The notes beneath the pieces are model-generated. The model was given only the letters and a program-made list of their open reading frames with translations. It ran no database searches and was not told the DNA's origin. A program made the translations under genes and the position numbers. From an uncultured Acidobacteriota bacterium (GTDB taxonomy: Bacteria; Acidobacteriota; Polarisedimenticolia; Polarisedimenticolales; JAIQFR01): a stretch of DNA of 64,000 bases. The stretch is taken from positions 1 through 64,000 of the forward strand of contig CALMJU010000070.1 in assembly GCA_937864465.1 (NCBI GenBank), given 5' to 3'. Positions 15,854 through 24,065 of the stretch are shown here, in pieces. Every line of letters begins with the position of its first letter. The first letter of the stretch is position 1.

Positions 15854-18277
15854 GTGGCGAGGAACGGGCACTCGGCCGCGCCGGAACCTATGTTTGTCCG
15901 TGTGCGGGAGCTCCGAGGAGGAGAGACCGTGAGGGAGGGTCTCGCCCAGTCACGCCTGAGCGCGGTCGCCCGGGGTTACGCCTGGGCCGTCGTCGCCGGC
16001 GGAGCCTTCGCCGGGGCCCGTCTCGCGCAGGGCTCGGTCCCCGGCTCGTGGCACGCGGCGCCGCTCCTGTTCTTCGGCACGCTCTGCGTCGTCGCGGCGA
16101 CGCTGTCCGTGACGTACCGGGGCTTCTTGCCGAGCGCGATCTCACATCAGATCGGCACGTCGTTCGCGTACGCACTCTTCTTCCTGGCGAGCCCCGTCGA
16201 AGTCGCCATGGTCCTGCTCCTCGCGACGGCCGCCGACTGGGCCCTCCACCGACGTCGACCGCTGACCGCGGCCTTCAACGCCGGGCAGCTCATGCTCGCG
16301 CTGTGGGCGGCGGTCGGGATGCGAGAGATCCTGAGGCCGGGATTCGTCGTCCTCGACCGGGTGGACGGCGCCACGATGACCGCCGCCGTCCTGTCCCTCT
16401 CCGCCTTCTTCCTCGTGAACCACGGGCTGACCCGCATCGTGATCGGGCTCGCGAACCGGCAGCCGGTCCTCCGATTGGACGCCGGCTTCCGCATCGGCAT
16501 CCTGAACGAGACGTTCTGCGTCGTGTCGGGGCTCGGCATGGCGGTGCTCTGGTGGATCCGTCCGGCGCTCTCGCTCCTGGGAATCGTGCCGATCTTCCTG
16601 ATGGTCGTGCTCCTGCAGCTCCTGAGCCGCCGCGAGCGTGAGCTCGAGCTCCGGCAGGCGGAGCTCGGACCGCTGCAGGACCTGGGCTTCGAGATCGGCG
16701 CCGAGCTCGACGCGCAGAGGCTCGAGGGAGCCGTCGTGCGGGTCGCGACCGAGGCCCTTCGCTCGACGGGAGCGCTCCTCGGAGTCCTCGAGGAGGATCG
16801 CAGACGGGTCCGCGTCCTCGCCCACCGCGGGCTCCTCGGGGTCCCCCCCGCCACGATCGCGCTGGCCGGCCTGGATCTCGCGTTCTTCGAGGCGGGCCGT
16901 ATCCTCCGAATCGAGGATCTCCCCTCCCGGCTGGAGAACTATCCCGAGTTCCGGTTCCTGGGCTCCGTCGGCGCCCTCTGCGCTCCCGTGCGAATCGGGG
17001 GACGCCGGGAGGGGCTGCTCCTCCTGTTCCACGACTGCCTCCGCCGCCCCTTCGACGAGGAGGACGTCCGCCGGCTCGAGACCCTCATGCGGTTCGTCGA
17101 GATGGCCCTGTCGAACGCCCGTCTGGTCGCCGACCTGAAGGCCGTCCAGGCACGGCTCCTCGAAAGCGAGAAGCTGTCCGCCCTCGGCATGCTCGTCTCC
17201 GGCGTCGCCCACGAGCTGAACAACCCCCTGACCTCGGTCATCGGCTACGCGCAGCTCCTGCTCGAGAAGGACCCCGACGCGGACCGGAAGCGGATGCTCG
17301 GCCGCGTCGACTCCGAGGCCTCGCGGGCGAGGCGGATCGTCCAGAACCTGCTGACGTTCGCCCGGAACCACAAGACCGAGAAGAAACCGACCGACATCAA
17401 CGCGGTGCTCGACCAGGTGCTCGACCTCAGGGCCTACGAGCTGCGCGTCGAGAACATCGAGCTGGTACGGAGACTGAGCCCGGGCCTCTCGCTCGTCCTC
17501 GCCGACCCGCACCAGATCCACCAGGTGCTGCTGAACCTGCTGACCAACGCCGAGCACGCGGTGCGGGCCGTCCCGCGGCGCGGCCGCATCACGGTCGAGA
17601 CGACGGAGCGCGAGGGCCGGGTGCGCCTCGCCGTGACGGACAACGGGCAGGGCATCGCGGCGGAGAACCTCGGCAAGCTGTTCGTCCCGTTCTTCACCAC
17701 CAAGGAGGTCGGTCAGGGAACCGGTCTCGGGCTCTCGATCTGCTACGGGATCGTCCGGGAGCACGGGGGACGGATCCACGTCGAGAGCCGGGAGGGCGAG
17801 GGAGCATCCTTCGTCGTGGAGCTCCCGGCCGTCGTGTCCGCAGCGCGCGCTGCCGAGGAGCCCCTCCGCGACGAGGTCGCCGTCCCGGCTCCGTCCGGAT
17901 CGGGACATGTTCTCGTCGTGGACGACGAGGAGCCGATCGCCGAGCTCGTGCGCGACATCCTGGAGACCCGGGGCTGGCGCGTGAGCGCCGCCCGGGACGG
18001 CGCGGAGGCGCTCCGGCTCGTGGCCGACGAGCCGTTCGACGTCCTCCTCGTCGACATCAAGATGCCCGGCATGGACGGGCGGGCCTTCTACACGGCGCTG
18101 CGCGAGTCGCAGCCGGAGCTCGCGCGCCGCATCGTGTTCTCGACCGGCGACGCGGCGAGCGACGGCACCACGCGGTTCCTCGAGGGCGCGGGCAACTCCG
18201 TGCTGGCCAAGCCGTACGACGTCGCCTCCCTGCTCACGGCCGTCTCCCGGGTCGCGGAGCAGGCGCACGTCCACTGA
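15854..18277 (+). CDS. Hybrid histidine kinase with GAF and receiver domains
   Basis: An 807-residue signalling protein. Residues about 40-257 form a multi-helix membrane region. A GAF domain (about 270-425), HisKA with H453 (VAHELNNPLTSV) and an HATPase domain (about 545-660; N565, DNGQGIA, GTGLGLSICYGI) follow. The C-terminal receiver (685-800) has phospho-acceptor D734 (LLVDIKMPGMDG). No output domain or adjacent regulator gene is present, so the phosphoryl group must pass to a partner elsewhere, or the receiver autoregulates. The start is GTG at 15854; an ATG at 15890 is a reasonable alternative. The input signal is unknown. Confidence 0.92.
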   Translation: MARNGHSAAPEPMFVRVRELRGGETVREGLAQSRLSAVARGYAWAVVAGGAFAGARLAQGSVPGSWHAAPLLFFGTLCVVAATLSVTYRGFLPSAISHQIGTSFAYALFFLASPVEVAMVLLLATAADWALHRRRPLTAAFNAGQLMLALWAAVGMREILRPGFVVLDRVDGATMTAAVLSLSAFFLVNHGLTRIVIGLANRQPVLRLDAGFRIGILNETFCVVSGLGMAVLWWIRPALSLLGIVPIFLMVVLLQLLSRRERELELRQAELGPLQDLGFEIGAELDAQRLEGAVVRVATEALRSTGALLGVLEEDRRRVRVLAHRGLLGVPPATIALAGLDLAFFEAGRILRIEDLPSRLENYPEFRFLGSVGALCAPVRIGGRREGLLLLFHDCLRRPFDEEDVRRLETLMRFVEMALSNARLVADLKAVQARLLESEKLSALGMLVSGVAHELNNPLTSVIGYAQLLLEKDPDADRKRMLGRVDSEASRARRIVQNLLTFARNHKTEKKPTDINAVLDQVLDLRAYELRVENIELVRRLSPGLSLVLADPHQIHQVLLNLLTNAEHAVRAVPRRGRITVETTEREGRVRLAVTDNGQGIAAENLGKLFVPFFTTKEVGQGTGLGLSICYGIVREHGGRIHVESREGEGASFVVELPAVVSAARAAEEPLRDEVAVPAPSGSGHVLVVDDEEPIAELVRDILETRGWRVSAARDGAEALRLVADEPFDVLLVDIKMPGMDGRAFYTALRESQPELARRIVFSTGDAASDGTTRFLEGAGNSVLAKPYDVASLLTAVSRVAEQAHVH

Positions 18278-18310
18278 CCGGCGCGGCGCGCGCGGCGGGT
18301 CGGGTCCACC

Positions 18311-18748
18311 CTACTGGACGTCGTCGGGACCGGGGACGATCGGGGCGGTGTCGGTGTCGCGGACCGGCCGGCGGCCCGGCGACATCACCCAGGATGCGGC
18401 GCCGATGCGCGCGCCGCTCTCGCGGAGACGGGTCGCGCTCCGCTCGAGGCTCGCCCTGGCCTCGCGGATCCGCTCCGCGGAGTCGTGGCTCAGCTGGTCG
18501 GCGCGGGACAGGGTCTCGCGGACCCGGGACACCTTCCGCTGCGCGTGCTGCGCCGACGATCGGAGGGATTCCTCGCGCCGGAACGCGTCCTCGAGCGCCG
18601 CCTGGAACGGGGAGACGTCCTCGTCCAGCGAGATCGCCTTGCTCAGGAAGAGAGCCCGGACCTGATCGACGAACGCCGGCGACGCCCCCGTGAGACGGGC
18701 CAGCATCTCGATCTCGTCGGCGATGCTCGTGAACGATCGTGCGCTCAT
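18311..18748 (-). CDS. Uncharacterised coiled-coil protein
   Basis: A 145-residue protein not matched to a named family. The first about 50 residues are a helical domain (SIADEIEMLARLTGASPAFVD). Residues about 55-120 are heptad-like and charged (REESLRSSAQHAQRKVSRVRE), predicting a long coiled coil with a short disordered tail. There is no signal peptide or membrane helix. It is transcribed alone, convergent with the hybrid kinase and 33 bp from its stop, from a good promoter. Codon use and G+C match the neighbours, so it is very likely a real gene. Confidence 0.7.
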   Translation of the reverse strand: MSARSFTSIADEIEMLARLTGASPAFVDQVRALFLSKAISLDEDVSPFQAALEDAFRREESLRSSAQHAQRKVSRVRETLSRADQLSHDSAERIREARASLERSATRLRESGARIGAASWVMSPGRRPVRDTDTAPIVPGPDDVQ

Positions 18749-18773
18749 CTCGGTTTCTCGCGCCTTCGTCCCT

Positions 18774-18801
18774 TATGTACGGTCAAAAGCAACCGGCGCA
18801 A
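18774..18801 (-). promoter_or_regulatory. Promoter of the coiled-coil gene
   Basis: TTGCGC (18801-18796), a 16-nt spacer and TACATA (18779-18774) on the minus strand, giving a leader of about 20 nt. Confidence 0.45.
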
Positions 18802-18921
18802 GCGCCCCCGACCCGCCAATTCCGTAAGCCGCCCGCCCGCTCCGCGCGGCCGGCCCGAGTCCACCGAGAACCCGGAAATCCGCGGGAGCGCGCCTCCCGG
18901 GCCGGGCGCCTCCCCGGAGCG

Positions 18922-18927
18922 TATGCT
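18922..18927 (+). promoter_or_regulatory. -10 box upstream of the DUF72 gene
   Basis: TATGCT, followed by GGGAGGAG (18934-18941) and the TTG start at 18948. Confidence 0.45.
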
Positions 18928-18947
18928 CCTCCCGGGAGGAGTCGCCT

Positions 18948-19826
18948 TTGGGGGAGATCCGGGTCGGGGTCGCGGGCTGGGACTATCCGGACTGGCGCGG
19001 GACCGTCTACCCCGCGCATCCGCCCGGCGGGTTCGACCGTCTCGCCCACCTCGCGCGGTTCGTCGATTGCGTCGAGGTGAACTCCACGTTCTACCGCCCG
19101 GCGGATCCCCGCCGGTCCTCGTCCTGGCCTCGAAGGACCGAGGGGAAGCCCGGCTTCCGGTTCACCGCCAAGGCGCACCGCTCGTGGACGCACGAACGGG
19201 AGGCCGCGCCGGATTCCGCCGTGTCGGCCACGCTGGCCGGCCTGGCTCCGCTGCGCGAGGCGGAAGTGCTCGGCGCGCTGCTCGTGCAGTTCCCGCACTC
19301 GTTCCACCGCTCCCCCGCGGCGCTGGAGAGGATCGAGCGCCTGCTCGGCCTCCTCCCGGACTGGCCGGTCGTCCTCGAGGTGCGGCACTCCTCCTGGGCC
19401 GATCCCGCCGTGCCCGGATGGCTCCGAGAGCGGGGAGCGGGGCTCGCCGCGGTCGATCAGCCGCGCATCGGAGGATCGACGCTCGAGGCGACGTTCGAGG
19501 CCTCGGGGCCCGTCGCCTACCTCAGGCTCCACGGCCGCAACGCGGCGGCGTGGTTCCGGGAGGGCGCCGGGCGCGATGCCCGGTACGACTGGCTCTACAC
19601 GGAGGAGGAACTCGCGCCTCTCGCCGAGAGCACGCGGCGCGCGGCCTCGCAGGCGAGAGAGACCTTCGTCATCCAGAACAATCACTTCCGGGGCCAGGCC
19701 CTCGCGAACGCCCTCATGATGAAACGGTTGCTCGGCGCGAGCCCTCCGGACGCCCCAGGGGAGCTGGTCGACGCGTTCCCGGACCTCCGCCGCTTCGTAC
19801 GATCCCGGGGCGGCCGCCTGCTCTGA
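18948..19826 (+). CDS. DUF72 family protein
   Basis: A 292-residue TIM-barrel-like protein of the DUF72 (YecE) family. Diagnostic stretches are VGVAGWDYPDWRG at the N-terminus, VEVNSTFYRP, FTAKAHRSWTH, VVLEVRHSSWAD, AYLRLHGRN and the C-terminal FVIQNNHFRGQALANA. It lacks a signal peptide. The start is TTG with GGGAGGAG about 8 nt upstream; no ATG fits before the conserved IRVGVAGW. No enzymatic activity is established for the family. It is a single-gene unit convergent with bamD, with only 2 bp between the stops. Confidence 0.9.
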   Translation: MGEIRVGVAGWDYPDWRGTVYPAHPPGGFDRLAHLARFVDCVEVNSTFYRPADPRRSSSWPRRTEGKPGFRFTAKAHRSWTHEREAAPDSAVSATLAGLAPLREAEVLGALLVQFPHSFHRSPAALERIERLLGLLPDWPVVLEVRHSSWADPAVPGWLRERGAGLAAVDQPRIGGSTLEATFEASGPVAYLRLHGRNAAAWFREGAGRDARYDWLYTEEELAPLAESTRRAASQARETFVIQNNHFRGQALANALMMKRLLGASPPDAPGELVDAFPDLRRFVRSRGGRLL

Positions 19827-19828
19827 GG

Positions 19829-20647
19829 TCAGCCCCGGTCCTGCTTCGGATCCGAATCCAGGGGCGCCTCGAGATAGCGCCTCGCCTCCGAGGCGTAGCG
19901 TCCCCCTGGATAATCCGCGAGGAGCTTGTCGAGGTAGATGCTCCCCTCCGCGCGGTTCTTCCCGAGGATCAGGACCCGCCCGAGCTCGAAGTAGATCTTC
20001 TCCTTCTCGGGGTACGACGGATACCGATCGAGGATTCCCCGGAAGCGATCGGCCGCGGCCAGGTACGCTTTCCGGCGGGCGTAGAAGCGGCCGACCTCGT
20101 ACTCGTGCTCGGCCAGGTTCCTCTCCGCCGCCGCCACCATGCCCCGAGCCGCCCGGGCGTAGGGGGAGCCGGGCCAGCGGCGCTCGATCTCGAGCAGGTC
20201 CTCGATCGCGATGCGCGTCTGGCCCTGGTCCCGCGTCGGATGCCCGACCTGGCGGAACGAGCACATGCCGGTCTGGAACTGGGCGTAGGCGGCGCGCGGA
20301 TGATCGCCGTATAGCGTCACGAACTCGAGGTACTTCGACCGGGCCTCGATCAGGGAGTAGTCGTCGCCGGTGTAGAACAGCACGTCGGCGAGGGCGAGCC
20401 GGACCTCGGGCTCCAGCTCGGCGCGGTTCTCGGCCGTGAACTGTACCGCCTCGAGGAGGGACTTCGCCTTCGTCAGATGGCGCCGCCCGATCTCTTCGAG
20501 CGCGCGCTCGTAGTTCTCCCGTCCGGGACCGGCCGCTCCCGGGACGAACGTCCCCCGCTTGCGGAACGGATGGCATCCCGCGCCGGGCAGCACGAACGCC
20601 GCCGCCAGGACGAGGACGAGGAGGCCGCGGACTCGAGCGGAGGTCAT
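19829..20647 (-). CDS. bamD: Outer membrane protein assembly lipoprotein BamD-like
   Basis: A 272-residue lipoprotein with a type II signal (VLVLAAAFVLPGAGC) and TPR-like helical repeats, including YLEFVTLYGDHPRAAYAQF, IEDLLEIERRWPGSPYARAA and FRGILDRYPSYPEKEKIYFELG. This matches BamD/YfiO, which together with BamA inserts beta-barrel proteins into the outer membrane. The start codon overlaps the stop of the thioesterase gene (ATGA). It closes a PASTA-rpe-thioesterase-bamD operon. Another TPR lipoprotein is possible but the length and repeat layout fit BamD. Confidence 0.85.
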   Translation of the reverse strand: MTSARVRGLLVLVLAAAFVLPGAGCHPFRKRGTFVPGAAGPGRENYERALEEIGRRHLTKAKSLLEAVQFTAENRAELEPEVRLALADVLFYTGDDYSLIEARSKYLEFVTLYGDHPRAAYAQFQTGMCSFRQVGHPTRDQGQTRIAIEDLLEIERRWPGSPYARAARGMVAAAERNLAEHEYEVGRFYARRKAYLAAADRFRGILDRYPSYPEKEKIYFELGRVLILGKNRAEGSIYLDKLLADYPGGRYASEARRYLEAPLDSDPKQDRG

Positions 20648-21087
20648 GCGCGCTCCCGGGGCGCATCCCCGAGACTCCGGGCCAGCCCGGCCGGGAGCCT
20701 CCGGGGGCGCCGATCGCGGCCGACCGCCGCGTGCACCGTGAATCCGGACGCGAGGAGAACCCCCGAGCCCTCGCGCTCCACCGTGTATTCGAAACGGACC
20801 CTGGCCCCGCGCGCGGAAACCAGACGCGTCGTGATCCGGACCTCCTCGTCGTAGACGGCCGGCCGGCGATACGTCGCGCCGAGCTCGGCGACGGGGAACA
20901 GGATCCCTTCGCGGTCCTCGATCTCGCCGTACGGGCATCCGAGATCGCGCAGGAGCTCCGTACGCCCCAGCTCGAACCAGACGGCGTAGCTCGCGTGATG
21001 GGCCATGCCCATCCGATCGGTCTCCGGATAGCGGACACGGGCCGTCGTGCGGCCCGCGGGGCGGCCCTCGGCGTCGGGGATCAGCAC
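20644..21087 (-). CDS. YbgC-like acyl-CoA thioesterase
   Basis: A 147-residue hot-dog-fold thioesterase of the 4HBT family. The motif YPETDRMGMAHHASYAVWFELGR has the catalytic acid and the His/Tyr positions of YbgC/FadM-type enzymes. It would hydrolyse short or aromatic acyl-CoA thioesters in the cytoplasm; the exact substrate is not readable. The start is GTG, overlapping the rpe 3' end by 7 nt, and the stop overlaps the bamD start. The link with bamD suggests an envelope or lipid role, as does ybgC next to tol-pal in other bacteria. Confidence 0.88.
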   Translation of the reverse strand: MLIPDAEGRPAGRTTARVRYPETDRMGMAHHASYAVWFELGRTELLRDLGCPYGEIEDREGILFPVAELGATYRRPAVYDEEVRITTRLVSARGARVRFEYTVEREGSGVLLASGFTVHAAVGRDRRPRRLPAGLARSLGDAPRERA

Positions 21088-21758
21088 CGGTCCCTCGCGC
21101 CCGCGGAGAGCCGCTCGACCAGGAGCCGCGTGCTCCCGCCCGCGTCCCCGCCCCCGAACACCGCGTGCCCTGCGACGACCCAGTCGGCGCCCGCGCGAAC
21201 GACATCCTCCACGTTCTCGTGCGTGATCCCCCCGTCGATCTCGATCGCGACCGGGAGGCGTTCCCGGTCGATCCGCTCGCGGAGGAGCCTCACCTTGCGC
21301 AGGGAAGAGGGAAGGAACGCCTGCCCGCCGAAGCCCGGATTCACCGACATGACGAGCACGAAATCGACGATCGGCAGGACCTCCTCGATCGCCACGTGGG
21401 GGGTGGCCGGGTTCAACACGACGCCCGCTTTCGCGCCGAGTCCTCGTATCGCTCGCAGCGTCCGGTCGAGGTGCCGCGCGGCCTCGACGTGTACCGAGAT
21501 CGAGTCGGCCCCGGCCGCCCGGAACGGCTCGATCCAGCGGTCCGGGTCCTCGACCATCAGATGGCAGTCCAACGGAAGCCCGGTCGCTCGGCGCACCGCC
21601 CGGACCACGACCGGACCGATCGTGATGTTGGGAACGAAGCGCCCGTCCATCACGTCCACGTGGACGAGGCCGGCGCCGGCCGCCTCGACCGCCCGCACCT
21701 CCTCCGCGAGGCGGCCGAAGTCGGCCGAAAGGATCGACGGTGCCAGCAGCGGTTTCAC
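21081..21758 (-). CDS. rpe: Ribulose-phosphate 3-epimerase
   Basis: Rpe interconverts ribulose 5-phosphate and xylulose 5-phosphate in the pentose phosphate pathway. The 225-residue TIM barrel shows the standard series APSILSADF, HVDVMDGRFVPN, DCHLMVEDP, VLVMSVNPGFGGQ and EIDGGI, with the metal and catalytic His/Asp residues present. The start is GTG at 21758, 26 bp after the PASTA gene stop. It is the second gene of its operon. Confidence 0.97.
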   Translation of the reverse strand: MKPLLAPSILSADFGRLAEEVRAVEAAGAGLVHVDVMDGRFVPNITIGPVVVRAVRRATGLPLDCHLMVEDPDRWIEPFRAAGADSISVHVEAARHLDRTLRAIRGLGAKAGVVLNPATPHVAIEEVLPIVDFVLVMSVNPGFGGQAFLPSSLRKVRLLRERIDRERLPVAIEIDGGITHENVEDVVRAGADWVVAGHAVFGGGDAGGSTRLLVERLSAGARDRC

Positions 21759-21784
21759 TCTTGTCGTCTCCGGTGTCGCGTCGC

Positions 21785-22531
21785 CTACCGGGCGACCGTG
21801 AGGTCCACGGCGTCCTTCGCCCTCACAGGATAGCCCGCGAGCGGCAGTTGGCCCACGACCGTTCCCGGGGCCCGTCCGGTCGAATCCAGCCGTCGCACGG
21901 CTCCCTTCCGGAAGCCCGATTCCTCGATCCATCGCTCGACCCGAGCGAGCGACAGCCCCGAGAGATCCGGCATGACCCATCGCGGCGCCATCTCTCCCTC
22001 GGAGACGAGCCGGTGCACGCGGACGCCTGGCACGGCGGGGGTCCCCGCCGGGGGGACTTGCGCCAGGACCGTCCCGGCCTGCGCGCCGCGCGCCGGGATC
22101 GCCGCGCGCTCCCCGGGCACCAGCCCCTCCTGCCGGATCTCCATCGACTCCGTCCGGTCGGGTTTCCCCACGAGGTCCGGGACCGAGATCACTTTCCCTC
22201 CCAGGCTGACGGTGAGACGGATCTTCCGCCCGCGCCGAACCGAGGAGCCGGGAGGAGGCTGCTGCTGGAGCACGCGGCCGCTCGAGACCCCTGGGTCGTT
22301 CCGTTCCTGCGCGACTTCCACGACGAGGTCTCGGGCGTTCGCCGCGCGCGCCGCCTCCTCCCGCGTCATCCCGGTGAGGTCGGGAACCGTTGCCTGGCCG
22401 CCGCGCGTCTCGATCTTGAGCGTCGCGAAGAACGCGGCCAGTGCGACGAGGCCGAGAACGAGACTTCCTCCGGCGATCCAGGCGACGGCGGCACCGACGG
22501 TCTGCCACGCCTTTCGCTTCGTCGCGTCCAT
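21785..22531 (-). CDS. PASTA domain membrane protein
   Basis: A 248-residue protein with one N-terminal membrane helix (IAGGSLVLGLVALAAFFATL) and three extracytoplasmic PASTA domains, marked by VPDLTGMTREEA, VPDLVGKPDRTE and MPDLSGLSLARV. PASTA domains bind muropeptides or beta-lactams in PknB and PBP2x. Here there is no kinase or transpeptidase domain. The ATG at 22531 has GGAAGGGG about 6 nt upstream. An in-frame ATG at 22555 overlaps the -10 box and is therefore rejected. A PASTA gene next to rpe is a recurring arrangement in deltaproteobacteria and relatives. Confidence 0.88.
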   Translation of the reverse strand: MDATKRKAWQTVGAAVAWIAGGSLVLGLVALAAFFATLKIETRGGQATVPDLTGMTREEAARAANARDLVVEVAQERNDPGVSSGRVLQQQPPPGSSVRRGRKIRLTVSLGGKVISVPDLVGKPDRTESMEIRQEGLVPGERAAIPARGAQAGTVLAQVPPAGTPAVPGVRVHRLVSEGEMAPRWVMPDLSGLSLARVERWIEESGFRKGAVRRLDSTGRAPGTVVGQLPLAGYPVRAKDAVDLTVAR

Positions 22532-22553
22532 CCGATCCCCTTCCGAACGGGAC

Positions 22554-22559
22554 ATTATA
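22554..22559 (-). promoter_or_regulatory. -10 box of the PASTA-rpe-bamD operon
   Basis: A perfect TATAAT on the minus strand. Transcription from about 22547 leaves a short leader holding the GGAAGGGG site. Confidence 0.6.
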
Positions 22560-22583
22560 GAGGTCGCGCTCGACGGGCTCCGC

Positions 22584-23354
22584 TCACCAGCCGCCGGTCG
22601 CGCCCCCGCCTCCCGACATCCCGCCGCCTCCCGAGAAGCCGCCTCCGCCGAAGCCGCCTCCCGGGAAGCCGCTGCCGGGCCCTCCCCAGAAGATCTGCCG
22701 GCCCCCGCGTCCCGCGCGGGAGCTCCGGCGCGAAGGACCGCGGAGGGCCGAGATCAGGAACCCGAGAAGAATCAGCAAGACGAAGGCGAGCGGGAGCCAG
22801 GCCCCGGCCCGGGAACGTCGCCGGGGATCGGCCCGAAATTCCCCCTTCGTCGCCGCGACGATCGCGCGACACGCGGCCTCGATGCCTCCCGCGAAGTCCC
22901 CGCTCCGGAACCGCGGGGCGAGGACCTCCGAGAGGATCCGCGCCGAAGCGGCGTCGGTGAGTCGCCCCTCGAGACCGTAGCCGACCTCGATCCGGACCCG
23001 GCGCTCCGCGAGGAAGACGGCGACGAGCACGCCGTTGTCCCGGCCGCGCCGACCGAGCTTCCACGCCTCGAAGAGGCGGGCGGCGAAGTCCGCCGCGTCC
23101 TCGCCGTCGAGCGACGGGAAGATCGCGACCGCGATCTGGTCCGTCGAGTCCCTCTCGTGCTGCGCGAGGAGCCGCTCGATCCTGTCTCGCGCGGCTGGAT
23201 CGATCGCTCCCGCATAGTCGCTCACCCGGCCGAGGGGGGTACCGGGGACCTCGAGGGCGATCGCGGGGCGGAGCGCGACGAGGAGGGCGGCCAGCGCCGC
23301 CGCCCGGAAACGGCGCCGCGCCCGCGCGGCCGCCGGGAACGAGGGATCTCTCAC
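22584..23354 (-). CDS. TPM domain (YgcG-like) membrane protein
   Basis: A 256-residue protein: a signal sequence (residues about 15-34), the TPM/Repair_PSII domain (about 40-165; VSDYAGAIDPAARDRIERLL, GRRGRDNGVLVAVFL, RIEVGYGLEGRLTD), a membrane helix (WLPLAFVLLILLGFLISAL) and a glycine-rich tail (repeated GGGFGGGGFSGGGG). This architecture is typical of partners of LemA. The start is GTG, 13 nt after the lemA stop. The molecular function of the pair is not settled in the literature I know. Confidence 0.88.
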   Translation of the reverse strand: MRDPSFPAAARARRRFRAAALAALLVALRPAIALEVPGTPLGRVSDYAGAIDPAARDRIERLLAQHERDSTDQIAVAIFPSLDGEDAADFAARLFEAWKLGRRGRDNGVLVAVFLAERRVRIEVGYGLEGRLTDAASARILSEVLAPRFRSGDFAGGIEAACRAIVAATKGEFRADPRRRSRAGAWLPLAFVLLILLGFLISALRGPSRRSSRAGRGGRQIFWGGPGSGFPGGGFGGGGFSGGGGMSGGGGATGGW

Positions 23355-23367
23355 GCCGCGCGCGACG

Positions 23368-23970
23368 TCAGAACTCGACCTTGGGGGCCCGGTCCGCCCC
23401 CGCGTCGGCCTCGAAGAACGCCTTCGCCCGGAATCCGAAGACGCCCGCCATCATCGAGGCGGGAAACACGCGGATCGCCGTGTTGTACCCCTGAACCGCC
23501 TCGTTGAACCGGCGCCTCTCGACCGCGATCCGGTTCTCGGTTCCCTCGATCTGGCTCTGCAGGTCCCGGAAGGCCTGCGTCGCCGTCAGCTGCGGGTAGT
23601 TCTCCACCGTGACGAGCAGGCGCGACAGCGCTCCCGACAGTTCTCCCTGCGCCTGCTGGAACTGGCGGAACCTCGCGGGATCGTTCATCAGCTCCGGCGA
23701 CATCACGATCTGCGACGCCCTCGCCCGCGCCTCGGTGACCTCCCGGAAGGTGCTCTGCTCGAAGTCCGCGGCTCCCTTGACGGTCTCCACGAGGTTCGGG
23801 ATCAGGTCCATGCGCCGCTGGTAGACGTTCTCCACCTGCGACCAACTCGAATCCACCCCGATCTGAGCCCGGACCAAGCCGTTGTAGATGCCGATCGCCC
23901 AGCCGCCGACGAGCAGGGCGGCGAGGAGGAGCACGATCGCAACGATGCCGCAGCCGATCCATCCTTTCAT
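23368..23970 (-). CDS. lemA: LemA family protein
   Basis: A 200-residue protein with an N-terminal membrane helix (IVAIVLLLAALLVGGWAIGIYN) and the helical LemA domain, including YNGLVRAQIGVDSSWSQV, YQRRMDLIPNLVETVKG and ARRRFNEAVQGYN-like stretches (here VERRRFNEAVQGYNTAI). The ATG at 23970 has AAGGAGG 8 nt upstream. The in-frame ATG at 24021 overlaps the -10 box and is rejected. It forms a two-gene operon with the TPM protein. Confidence 0.93.
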   Translation of the reverse strand: MKGWIGCGIVAIVLLLAALLVGGWAIGIYNGLVRAQIGVDSSWSQVENVYQRRMDLIPNLVETVKGAADFEQSTFREVTEARARASQIVMSPELMNDPARFRQFQQAQGELSGALSRLLVTVENYPQLTATQAFRDLQSQIEGTENRIAVERRRFNEAVQGYNTAIRVFPASMMAGVFGFRAKAFFEADAGADRAPKVEF

Positions 23971-24024
23971 CGATGAAGCCTCCTTCCGGACGCGAACCCG
24001 CGCGGCCCGCGCGCCCGACACGCC

Positions 24025-24030
24025 ATTCTA
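24025..24030 (-). promoter_or_regulatory. -10 box of the lemA-TPM operon
   Basis: TAGAAT on the minus strand (five of six), about 55 nt before the lemA ATG. Confidence 0.5.
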
Positions 24031-24065
24031 GCAGCGCGGCCGCCGCATCCCTCCGGCCCCCCGTC

